From NCBI GenBank assembly GCA_029254005.1, contig JAQWYJ010000049.1:1-39246 (forward strand): a stretch of 39,246 nucleotides of DNA, written 5' to 3'. The position numbers and the translations under genes were made by a program. Positions 8,135-16,030 of the stretch are shown piece after piece. Each line of letters opens with the position of its first letter. Position 1 is the first letter of the stretch. The notes under the pieces are model-generated. The model was not told the DNA's origin. It ran no database searches and saw nothing but the letters and a program-made list of their open reading frames with translations. The DNA is from Porticoccaceae bacterium. GTDB taxonomy: Bacteria > Pseudomonadota > Gammaproteobacteria > Pseudomonadales > Porticoccaceae.

Positions 8135-10648
8135 ATGAAGAAAAATGCGCAGGTAGTAGTTGTTGGTGGTGGGGTGGTGGGAGTGAGTACTCTTTATCAT
8201 TTAGCTAAAAAAGGTTGGACAGATGTAGTTTTAGTAGAACGAAAGGAGCTAACATCTGGTTCTACTTGGCATGCCGCCGGATTATTACCGTTGTTTAACA
8301 TGAGTTATTCGGTCGGTAAACTTCATCAGTACTCGGTAAATTTTTATCATGAGTTAGAAAAAGAGACTGAGCAAAATGTCGGTTTTAGCGTAGTCTCTAA
8401 CATCCGATTGGCCTCTACTGAGGATCGAATGGATGAATACAAATATTATGCTGGAGTCGCTCAAACGGTGGGTGTTGAAGTTAATTTTCTTACCCCAGAA
8501 CAGGTCAAAGAAGCGTGGCCCATGTGTAACACCGACGGACTTATAGGTGCTATTCAACATCCAGATGATGGGTATATTCAGCCTGCGGACCTAACCCAGG
8601 CCCTGGCCAAGGGCGCGCGAGCCAGAGGTGCTGAAATTTATCGAAACACTGTAGTTGTTGACTTAGAGCAACGACCAGATGACAGCTGGATTGTAAAGAC
8701 AGACAAGGGCGACATTAACTGTCAACATGTGGTTTGTTGTACAGGAAATTTTGCCCGTCAAACAGGTGAAATGGTTGGTTTAGATATCCCGGTCATTCCT
8801 GTAGAGCATCAGTATATAGTCACAGATCCGCATCCAGATATCTTAGCGCGCAAAGCCGCTGGACTCCCAGAGCAAGCGGTATTGCGAGAGTCAGATGCGG
8901 GTTATTATCTGCGAGAGGAAGCTGGTGGCATGATTTTGGGGCCCTATGAAGAGGGAGCTCCTTGTTGTTATGTTGATGGACCCAACGCGGAGTCCGAGTA
9001 CGAACTTTTTAATGGTGATCTTGATCGTCTTTTGCCACATGTCGAAGCCTGTATGAATCGTGTCCCTGCATTTGCAGAGGTTGGTGTTAAAACTATTTAT
9101 AACGGTGCCATTGCTTATACACCAGACGGAAATCCTATTGTTGGTCCCGCCTGGGGGCTAAAGAACTTCTGGCTTAATGAAGGCCATAGCTTTGGCATTA
9201 CTGCTGCTGGCGGCGCTGGTTGGCAGCTGGCTGAATGGATTGTGGATGGCGAACCCACTGTCGATATGATGGGAGTGGACCCACGACGATTTGGCCCTTA
9301 TGCCACCAGAGGCTATTTGCGTCGCAAAAATGAAGAGGCTTATGATCACGTGTTCAAAAATCATTACCCTGATGAAGAACGCAGCGCTGCCAGACCTCTT
9401 AAGACATCTCCCTGTTATGATCGAATGAAAAATCTCGGTGCAGTATTTGGTAGTATCTATGGATGGGAGCGACCAAATTGGTTCGCTCCAAATGACTATT
9501 CTCTGTCGGCTAATGATCTAGATAAGGACGACACGCTGTGGAATAAAAACCACTCAACAGCGTTAGCTGATGGCCGGATTGTAGAGAAGAACTCATTTAG
9601 ACGTTCCAATTACTTTGACTTTGTGGGCAATGAATGTCGCCATGTACACGAAAAAGTAGGCCTTTTGGATATGTCAGCTTTTTCTAAAGCTACGGTATCT
9701 GGGGGTGGTGCTGAAGCGTGGTTAAATAGTATTGTGGCTAATAATGTCCCTAAGGCGATTGGCAGAATTGGTCTTTGTCACATGCTCTCCCTAAATGGTG
9801 GTGTCAGAGCAGAATTTACCATTTATAAACGGGCAGAAAATAGCTATTACCTAGTTTTCGCCGGTGCTAGCGAGCGCCATGACTGGGACTACCTAACTAA
9901 ACTTGCACCTAGAGACGGATCAGTTCAACTGCAAAAAATCACAACTCAAATGGGTGTTCTAGTGCTGGCGGGCCCAAAATCTAGAGCGGTGCTGCAAAAG
10001 CTGACAGACACTGATTTGTCTAATGATAATTTTAAGTGGCTAACTGGTAAGCCTATCAATGTAGGCTATGCGCAGGCGGAGGCGCTTCGGGTTAATTTTG
10101 TGGGTGAACTGGGTTGGGAACTTCATCACCCAATTGAAATGCAAAATTACATATTTGATGAGCTTATTAAGGCCGGTGCAGAGTTTGATATTAAGCCTTT
10201 TGGTATCCGTGCAATGGACTCTATGCGATTAGAAAAATCCTATCGTTTAATTCCTCGAGAAATGTCTATCGAATACGCAGCGCTAGAATCAGGCTTGGAT
10301 CGCTTTGTAAGACTGGATAAACCTATTGATTTCGTGGGTAAAGCAGCCTTGCTTGCATGGCAAGATCGTGGCTTTATCAATCGATTTGTTACATTAGAGG
10401 TGCACGATATTACTGATGCAGACGCTCGCGGATCTGAAGGTCTTTATAAAGACGGCGAGCTCGTTGGGCGAGCGACTTCAGGTGGTTTTGGATTTCGAGT
10501 GAATAAATCTTTGGCCCTGGGCTTAGTTAAGAGTGAATTCGCAGTGGTAGGCACTCAGTTGCGTATTGAAATTCTTGGGCGGCTTCATCGAGCCACAGTG
10601 ATTCCAGAATCTGCTTTTGATCCAGATAATGTCGCGCTTAGAAGCTAA
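8135..10648 (+). CDS. Dimethylglycine/sarcosine dehydrogenase-like flavoprotein with GcvT domain
   Basis: An ~837-residue two-part enzyme. The N-terminal DAO-type FAD domain begins VVVVGGGVVGVSTLYHLA, and SGSTWHAAGL puts a His at residue 46, where DMGDH/SARDH relatives bind FAD covalently. The C-terminal half (from ~440) is a GcvT-like THF-binding domain (HEKVGLLDMSAFSK, FVGELGWELH). The family oxidatively removes N-methyl groups and passes them to THF as methylene-THF. The ATG at 8135 is preferred over that at 8120 because GAGAG lies just upstream and the FAD fold starts soon after. As first gene of the rightward operon, before the MttB homologue and with soxBDAG further down, dimethylglycine is the likeliest substrate; other N-methyl amines remain possible. 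Confidence 0.85.
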   Translation: MKKNAQVVVVGGGVVGVSTLYHLAKKGWTDVVLVERKELTSGSTWHAAGLLPLFNMSYSVGKLHQYSVNFYHELEKETEQNVGFSVVSNIRLASTEDRMDEYKYYAGVAQTVGVEVNFLTPEQVKEAWPMCNTDGLIGAIQHPDDGYIQPADLTQALAKGARARGAEIYRNTVVVDLEQRPDDSWIVKTDKGDINCQHVVCCTGNFARQTGEMVGLDIPVIPVEHQYIVTDPHPDILARKAAGLPEQAVLRESDAGYYLREEAGGMILGPYEEGAPCCYVDGPNAESEYELFNGDLDRLLPHVEACMNRVPAFAEVGVKTIYNGAIAYTPDGNPIVGPAWGLKNFWLNEGHSFGITAAGGAGWQLAEWIVDGEPTVDMMGVDPRRFGPYATRGYLRRKNEEAYDHVFKNHYPDEERSAARPLKTSPCYDRMKNLGAVFGSIYGWERPNWFAPNDYSLSANDLDKDDTLWNKNHSTALADGRIVEKNSFRRSNYFDFVGNECRHVHEKVGLLDMSAFSKATVSGGGAEAWLNSIVANNVPKAIGRIGLCHMLSLNGGVRAEFTIYKRAENSYYLVFAGASERHDWDYLTKLAPRDGSVQLQKITTQMGVLVLAGPKSRAVLQKLTDTDLSNDNFKWLTGKPINVGYAQAEALRVNFVGELGWELHHPIEMQNYIFDELIKAGAEFDIKPFGIRAMDSMRLEKSYRLIPREMSIEYAALESGLDRFVRLDKPIDFVGKAALLAWQDRGFINRFVTLEVHDITDADARGSEGLYKDGELVGRATSGGFGFRVNKSLALGLVKSEFAVVGTQLRIEILGRLHRATVIPESAFDPDNVALRS

Positions 10649-10789
10649 CGTAAAGTAACTTTTTGGTGTCGCAAGGGTATACAGCAATGTCGTTAGTTAG
10701 TATGCGAAAAAGCCTAAATCAGCACAGAATTCGAGGCTTAAAAGCAGGATTAGAACCGTCGATAAAAAACCTTAACTGGACGCATTGAG

Positions 10790-12343
10790 ATGACTGAAGC
10801 AACGGCAAGACGAAGATCTGGGCGAAGTGGCGGTGGCCGTGAGGGGCGGCGTGAAGCTCGCGCTAAGACCACGGTTGAAATTACGCCCTATATTGATCGT
10901 AAAATTCCTTATTTGGAATATCTTAGCGAGGAAAGTTTACAGATTATTGAAGATAACGCAGATACCATCCTTCAAGAAATAGGCATTGACTTCCTTGATG
11001 ATGCTGAAGCATTGGATATGTGGAGAGCTGCAGGTGCAGACGTTAAGGGGACTCGTGTGCGTTTCCCTAAAGGCCTCTGCCGTTCATTAATTCAGGCAAC
11101 AGCTCCCAGAGAATACGTGCAACATGCAAGAAATCCTCAGCGAAGCACGATTATTGGTGGCAAACGCACGGTTTTAGTGCCAGCTTATGGTTCTCCTTTT
11201 GTGCATGATATAGATCAAGGACGCCGATATGCGACCATCGAGGACTTTAACAATTTCGTTAAACTTGCCTACATGGCCCCGGGCTTACATCATTCTGGCG
11301 GCACAGTCTGTGAGCCCGTAGATTTACCAGTGAATAAGCGCCACTTCGATATGATTTATAGTCACTTTAAATACAGTGATAAGCCATTGATGGGGTCGGT
11401 GACACATTATGAGCGTGCTCAAGACACAGTTGATATGGCAAAGCTTGTTTTCGGCGATGAATTTGTCGATCAAAATTGTGTCTTGACTAGTTTGATTAAC
11501 GTTAATTCTCCAATGACCTATGATGCTACGATGCTTGGTTCTCTAAAGGTCTATGCTCGAAATAATCAAGCGACTGTAGTGTCACCGTTTATTTTGGCTG
11601 GCGCAATGTCCCCTGTGACAGCAGCGGGTACGGTGACGCAAATTCTTGCAGAGGCCTTGGCTGGCATTGCGTTTACACAGCTCTGTCGACCAGGTGCACC
11701 GGTGATCTTTGGAACGTTCGCAGCGGCCGTTTCAATGGCTTCTGGCGCGCCTACTTTTGGTACCCCAGAGCCCAGTCAAATTCTCTATGCGGCAGCGGCG
11801 CTTGCACGCAGGCTCGGTGTGCCATTTCGTAGTGGTGGAGGTCTTTGTGGGTCTAAAATACCTGATGCCCAAGCAGCCTATGAGGCGGCTAATACTTTGC
11901 AAACAGCATCTCTTGCGGGAGTTAATTTTATGCTGCATACCGCTGGGTGGTTGGAGGGTGGATTAGCCATGGGTTATGAGAAATTTATTATGGACTGTGA
12001 TCAAGCCAGTATGATTTCAGTGTTACTTGGTGGTATGGATATGTCAGAAAATGGACAGGGTTTAAGCGCTGTGCGCGAAGTTGGACCGGGTAAACATTAT
12101 TTGGGCTCAGCACACACCCTAGCGAATTTTGAAACAGCTTTTTATCGCTCAACGGTTGCTGACAACAATAGTTTTGAACAATGGACCGCCGATGGTGCTC
12201 TAGATGCTGCTCAACGAGCCAATATTTTGTGGAAAAAAATGCTCAATGAGTATCAGGCGCCAGCGTTAGATCCGGCGATTGATGAAGCGTTAAATGATTT
12301 TATGGCTCGACGCAAAGGATCCTTTGCTGATCGCGACTATTAA
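10790..12343 (+). CDS. MttB-superfamily corrinoid methyltransferase without pyrrolysine
   Basis: A 517-residue member of the trimethylamine methyltransferase (MttB/COG5598) family, whose members move a methyl from a methylamine to a corrinoid protein. The frame has no internal TAG, so it lacks the pyrrolysine of true MttB and belongs with homologues such as MtgB that act on quaternary amines like glycine betaine. Recognisable blocks include LQEIGIDFLDDAEALDMWRAAGA, CEPVDLP, SGAPTFGTPEPSQ and MDMSENGQGLSAVREVGPG. Residues 7-27 are a basic Arg/Gly-rich extension (RRRSGRSGGGREGRREARAK) outside the catalytic barrel. The corrinoid partner follows after 23 bases. The context favours glycine betaine; proline betaine or carnitine are alternatives. 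Confidence 0.88.
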   Translation: MTEATARRRSGRSGGGREGRREARAKTTVEITPYIDRKIPYLEYLSEESLQIIEDNADTILQEIGIDFLDDAEALDMWRAAGADVKGTRVRFPKGLCRSLIQATAPREYVQHARNPQRSTIIGGKRTVLVPAYGSPFVHDIDQGRRYATIEDFNNFVKLAYMAPGLHHSGGTVCEPVDLPVNKRHFDMIYSHFKYSDKPLMGSVTHYERAQDTVDMAKLVFGDEFVDQNCVLTSLINVNSPMTYDATMLGSLKVYARNNQATVVSPFILAGAMSPVTAAGTVTQILAEALAGIAFTQLCRPGAPVIFGTFAAAVSMASGAPTFGTPEPSQILYAAAALARRLGVPFRSGGGLCGSKIPDAQAAYEAANTLQTASLAGVNFMLHTAGWLEGGLAMGYEKFIMDCDQASMISVLLGGMDMSENGQGLSAVREVGPGKHYLGSAHTLANFETAFYRSTVADNNSFEQWTADGALDAAQRANILWKKMLNEYQAPALDPAIDEALNDFMARRKGSFADRDY

Positions 12344-12366
12344 TACCTATTTGAGGGTTATAAACC

Positions 12367-13068
12367 ATGTCTGACAACGACGATATTATATTAGCTGATT
12401 TACCTGATGATGAACTTATGCTGCAAATGCATGATGATCTCTACGATGGACTTAAAGAAGAGGTTATGGAGGGTACCGAGATTTTATTGCAACGTGGGTG
12501 GTCAGCTGAGCGAGTGTTGGGAGAAGCTTTGGTTGATGGTATGACAGTTGTGGGTGTTGATTTTCGCGATGGCATATTGTTTGTTCCAGAAGTACTTTTG
12601 GCGGCAAATGCAATGAAAGGAGGTATGACTATTTTAAAGCCTCTACTTGCCGAGACTGGTGCAAAACCTGTAGGTACTATGGTTATTGGCACGGTGAAAG
12701 GCGACATTCATGATATAGGCAAGAATTTAGTGTCTATGATGATGGAAGGTGCTGGTTTTGAGGTACATGATATTGGTATTAATAACTCGGTTGAAGAATA
12801 TCTCGCTGCACTGGAGCGGCACAAGCCAGACATACTGGGTATGTCGGCTCTACTTACAACAACGATGCCTTACATGAAAGTAGTAATTGATGCTCTTGCT
12901 GAACAGCAATTGCGAGAAAAGTATATTGTTATGGTGGGTGGTGCGCCATTGAATGAAGAATTTGGCTTAGCGGTTGGTGCCGATGCTTATTGTCGTGATG
13001 CAGCTGATGCAGCTACTACAGCCATTCGCTTGGTGTCTGAGCGAAGAGAGTTAGAAATGGCGGGCTGA
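12367..13068 (+). CDS. Corrinoid (B12-binding) methyl carrier protein
   Basis: A 233-residue methyl carrier of the MtaC/MtbC/MttC type. A helical cap domain (~20-95, with GMTVVGVDFRDGILFVPEVL) precedes a Rossmann-like B12 domain with GTVKGDIHDIGKNLV. This holds the base-off signature D113-x-H115-x-x-G118, in which His115 ligates cobalt. VMVGGAPLNEEFGLAVGADAY near the end forms the nucleotide-tail pocket. It carries methyl from the upstream MttB homologue to the THF methyltransferase encoded downstream. Its stop overlaps the DUF1638 start (TGATG). Confidence 0.93.
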   Translation: MSDNDDIILADLPDDELMLQMHDDLYDGLKEEVMEGTEILLQRGWSAERVLGEALVDGMTVVGVDFRDGILFVPEVLLAANAMKGGMTILKPLLAETGAKPVGTMVIGTVKGDIHDIGKNLVSMMMEGAGFEVHDIGINNSVEEYLAALERHKPDILGMSALLTTTMPYMKVVIDALAEQQLREKYIVMVGGAPLNEEFGLAVGADAYCRDAADAATTAIRLVSERRELEMAG

Positions 13069-13691
13069 TGATGCTAGTCAGTGAACCTAATCACCCATCA
13101 CCGATTTTAATTATCGCCTGTGGTGCATTGGCGCATGAAATTATAGCTCTACAAGCACTCAATGGTTGGAATCATATGGACCTAACTTGTCTCGATGCTG
13201 AGCTGCATAACAAGCCCCAGTTGATCGCCGGTAAGCTGCGCCAAAAGATTGCCCAGCATCGCGATGATTACGATAATATTTTTGTTGCCTATGCAGACTG
13301 CGGTACTGGCGGAGCGATTGACAAAGTTATACTCGAAGCGGGTATTGAACGATTGCCAGGTGCCCATTGTTATTCTTTTTTTGCTGGTGAGAAGCAGTTT
13401 ACGGCGATAGCCGAGCAGGCAATTGGAACATTTTATTTGACCGATTTTTTAGTTAAACATTTTCAACGACTTGTGATCCAAGGTTTAAAGCTTGATAGTC
13501 ATCCGGAGTTACGCAATCAACTTTTCGCGCACTATACTCATTTGGTTTATCTCTCGCAGACTCAAGATTCTTTGTTGGTTGAACAAGCCAAGGCAGCAGC
13601 TAAGGCGCTTGGTTTGGTGTTTAAACATCATCATTGTGGTTATGGTGATTTACAAAATGGGCTTGAAAAGCAAATTTTAAAGTTTGGTTAG
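13068..13691 (+). CDS. DUF1638 family protein
   Basis: A 207-residue protein of the DUF1638 family, for which I know no biochemical function. Seen: IIACGALAHEI at the N-terminus, YADCGTGGAID around residue 70, a middle segment LPGAHCYSFFAGE, and KHHHCGYGDL near the end. The three Cys-Gly motifs and the His run suggest a metal or Fe-S site, but this is a guess. The ATG overlaps the corrinoid gene's stop, with a second ATG immediately following, so translation is coupled. DUF1638 genes are known companions of corrinoid methylamine methyltransferases, which argues for a role in assembling or loading that system. Confidence 0.8.
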   Translation: MMLVSEPNHPSPILIIACGALAHEIIALQALNGWNHMDLTCLDAELHNKPQLIAGKLRQKIAQHRDDYDNIFVAYADCGTGGAIDKVILEAGIERLPGAHCYSFFAGEKQFTAIAEQAIGTFYLTDFLVKHFQRLVIQGLKLDSHPELRNQLFAHYTHLVYLSQTQDSLLVEQAKAAAKALGLVFKHHHCGYGDLQNGLEKQILKFG

Positions 13692-13725
13692 TGAAATTTT
13701 TAATGTGATTGGGAGTGGTTGAGAG

Positions 13726-14037
13726 ATGCAAAAGATTCTTGTTTTTTGGCGCGACATTCCCGCTCAGGTACTGGTGAAACGCGGGCGTGAGCGTGGCAAA
13801 ACGATATTAAGCCACCGTTTTCAAGCCGCCATTGATCGAGCTGCCATGCGTGCTGGTAAGGGCGGTAGTGACGAGTATTTGGCCGACTGGCGGCGAGAGA
13901 CTATCACGATAGATAGTTCAGAGAGTCCTCAGTCGCTGGCCGATCAGATGGCGGCTGAAATAGAGATGACGTTTTCAGATGAAGACATTAAACTATTGGT
14001 CAAAAGTAAAGGCCTTAAGGTTGAGAAAAAGGTCTAG
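13726..14037 (+). CDS. Small PF13769 ('virulence factor')-like protein
   Basis: A 103-residue soluble protein. ILVFWRDIPAQVLVKRGRER, then SHRFQAAIDRAAMRAG and YLADWRRE match what I recall of the small Pfam family labelled 'Virulence_fact', a name of little value here. There is no signal peptide or membrane segment; the N-terminal half is basic and the C-terminal half acidic. It lies 34 bases after DUF1638 and 77 bases before the MetF-like gene. Its place inside a corrinoid operon suggests an accessory role in that pathway rather than virulence. The function is unknown. Confidence 0.65.
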   Translation: MQKILVFWRDIPAQVLVKRGRERGKTILSHRFQAAIDRAAMRAGKGGSDEYLADWRRETITIDSSESPQSLADQMAAEIEMTFSDEDIKLLVKSKGLKVEKKV

Positions 14038-14114
14038 CTGCAAATGTATAAATACTTATACCTCAAAAGCCTGACCTCAGTGTATTTTATCTACAAACAA
14101 CGGAGACTATATTA

Positions 14115-15050
14115 ATGCCGCCAAGTATGGTTGAAGAAAAGCAAGCATTGGTTGATATGATGCTCAAGACTACGCTAGAGGTGACCCCAGGTGGCGCCGC
14201 TAAGGTTGCCGATTTTGGTCCAATACTGCGACCTGGCTGTACGGTTTATGTAACATTTTTACCCGGCTCTGACTTCGCCGAGACACTGACCACTGTCCGT
14301 AGGTTAAAGTCTGATGGTTATAACCCAGTACCACATTTTGCGGCTCGCTCCATAGTTTCTTCTGCCATATTAGAAGAGAACTTGGCGGCATTGCAGCATG
14401 AAGGCGTTAGTGAAGGTCTCTTGATTGGCGGTGGTGTGGATAAACCTTTGGGAGAATTTGGTGCCTCCATAGACGTGTTGCGTACAGGTCTTTTTGAGAA
14501 GTACAGCTTCACTAAATTAGGCGTGGCGGGGCATCCTGAGGGGAGTCCAGATATTTCTGATGGAGATTGTGCAATAGCCATTGAACAGAAAAATAAGTAT
14601 GCCAAAAATAGCTCTATGGAGCTCTATTTGGCGACTCAGTTTATTTTTGAAGCGCAACCCTTATTGGCGTGGGAGAAGAGAATTCGTCAACAGGGTAATA
14701 AGCTACCAGTTCATGTTGGTATTCCCGGTTTGGCTACTATTAAGACACTGCTGCGACACGCACAGCATTGTGGTGTAGGACCGTCTATGCGCTTTTTAAC
14801 GCGCAGTCCCATGAACATGTTGCGATTAAGTTTAAAAGATTCATTTTTGGGGTCGTATTTGAATGCACCTGCATCAGAACCCAGTGAGTTGGTTAGGGAT
14901 TTGGTTGCAGGCATGGGTAAGGATAAGGATTGTCTGATCAAACAGCTTCATCTGTATCCTCTTGGTGGATTAGCTAAGTCAGCGCAGTGGATGCATAAAG
15001 TTCAGGATGGTCATTTCCAGCTCACTGGGAATGGTTTTAAAACACTATAA
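14115..15050 (+). CDS. Methylenetetrahydrofolate reductase (MetF-like)
   Basis: A 311-residue flavin-type MTHFR domain protein. Landmarks are the N-terminal LEVTPGG turn, VYVTFLPGSDF, the NPVPHFAARSI segment that corresponds to the pterin/flavin region of MetF, LLIGGGVDKPLGEF, and LGVAGHPEGSPDIS. Ordinary MetF makes 5-methyl-THF for methionine. Placed between corrinoid methyltransferase genes, this one more likely runs in reverse, oxidising methyl-THF from demethylation to methylene-THF. That direction, and the electron acceptor, are inferred. A CGGAG ribosome site precedes the ATG. Confidence 0.85.
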   Translation: MPPSMVEEKQALVDMMLKTTLEVTPGGAAKVADFGPILRPGCTVYVTFLPGSDFAETLTTVRRLKSDGYNPVPHFAARSIVSSAILEENLAALQHEGVSEGLLIGGGVDKPLGEFGASIDVLRTGLFEKYSFTKLGVAGHPEGSPDISDGDCAIAIEQKNKYAKNSSMELYLATQFIFEAQPLLAWEKRIRQQGNKLPVHVGIPGLATIKTLLRHAQHCGVGPSMRFLTRSPMNMLRLSLKDSFLGSYLNAPASEPSELVRDLVAGMGKDKDCLIKQLHLYPLGGLAKSAQWMHKVQDGHFQLTGNGFKTL

Positions 15051-15108
15051 ATGCTTAAACATTACCGGGTAAAACGAGTGCTTATAAACATTAATAACAG
15101 GATAAATT

Positions 15109-16002
15109 ATGACCATTACCACCATTAGTTCTGCCACAAAAGAGGTTCATATTGGCTTTGATCAGCCCTTTGTTATTATCGGTGAGCGTATTAACCCCAC
15201 CGGCCGAAAGATTCTTGCCGAAGAGATGAAAGTAGGAGATTACAGTAGAGTTGAGTCTGATGCGCTGGCCCAAGTTCTGGCTGGAGCCCATATGCTTGAC
15301 GTTAACGCGGGTATTCCTCTGGCGGATGAGCCGCGAATACTGGGTGAAACGATTCAACTTGTGCAGTCAATTACAGATGTGCCTATCAGTATAGATTCTT
15401 CGATTATTGAGGCTCTTGAAGTTGGTTTGTCGGTTTATCAGGGCAAGGCACTCGTTAATTCGGTAACAGGTGAAGATGAAGTGCTTGAACGGGTACTTCC
15501 TCTAGTCAAGAGATATGGTGCGGCGGTTGTCGCTATTTCAAATGATGAAACTGGTATTTCAGAAGATCCTGATGAGCGCTTTTTGGTAGCCAAAAAAATT
15601 GTTGAGCGAGCTGCTGATTATGGTATTCATTACAGCGATGTAGTAGTCGACCCGCTTGTGATGCCTATTGGAGCGATTAACACGGCGGGACTTCAGGTGA
15701 TGCATGTGGTCAAGCGCCTGCGCGAGGAACTTAAAGTTAATACTACCTGTGGTGCGTCAAATGTAAGCTTTGGGCTACCCAATCGGAATGGCATTAATAG
15801 TGCTTTTTTAACTATGGCCATGGGAGCCGGCATGACTTCTGCAATTACCAGTCCGCTGCATCCTGAAGTAATGCAGGCGGTTCGTGGTGGCGATGTAATG
15901 ATGGGTAAGGATGCGAATTGCGCTAACTGGATCAAGGCTTATCGTGACCCCAGCGCAGACACAGGGCGTGGTGGTCGTTCTGGGCGTCGTCGTGCTCGAT
16001 GA
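15109..16002 (+). CDS. Methyl-THF:corrinoid methyltransferase (pterin-binding domain, MtgA-like)
   Basis: A 297-residue pterin-binding TIM-barrel protein like AcsE, MtgA and the pterin domain of MetH. Seen: GERINPTGRK at about residues 25-34, DVNAGIPLADE, ISIDSSIIEALE, VNSVTGEDEVL, ISNDETGI, DPLVMPIG, and NTTCGASNVSFGLPNRNGIN. These motifs are the THF pocket. In this operon it would take methyl from the methylated corrinoid protein and give it to THF. The last 12 residues, GRGGRSGRRRAR, form a basic Gly/Arg tail outside the barrel, like the N-terminus of the MttB homologue. Confidence 0.88.
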   Translation: MTITTISSATKEVHIGFDQPFVIIGERINPTGRKILAEEMKVGDYSRVESDALAQVLAGAHMLDVNAGIPLADEPRILGETIQLVQSITDVPISIDSSIIEALEVGLSVYQGKALVNSVTGEDEVLERVLPLVKRYGAAVVAISNDETGISEDPDERFLVAKKIVERAADYGIHYSDVVVDPLVMPIGAINTAGLQVMHVVKRLREELKVNTTCGASNVSFGLPNRNGINSAFLTMAMGAGMTSAITSPLHPEVMQAVRGGDVMMGKDANCANWIKAYRDPSADTGRGGRSGRRRAR

Positions 16003-16030
16003 AAATATCATTTTTTGATCGAGTAAACTG

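Noticed and set aside
10649-10789. Cobalamin riboswitch before the corrinoid genes
   Set aside because: No B12-box-like conserved core or plausible multi-stem fold was seen in this short gap.
10790-12343. Possible pyrrolysine (in-frame TAG) in the MttB homologue
   Set aside because: The frame is continuous over 517 codons with no internal TAG, so it is a non-pyrrolysine member of the family.
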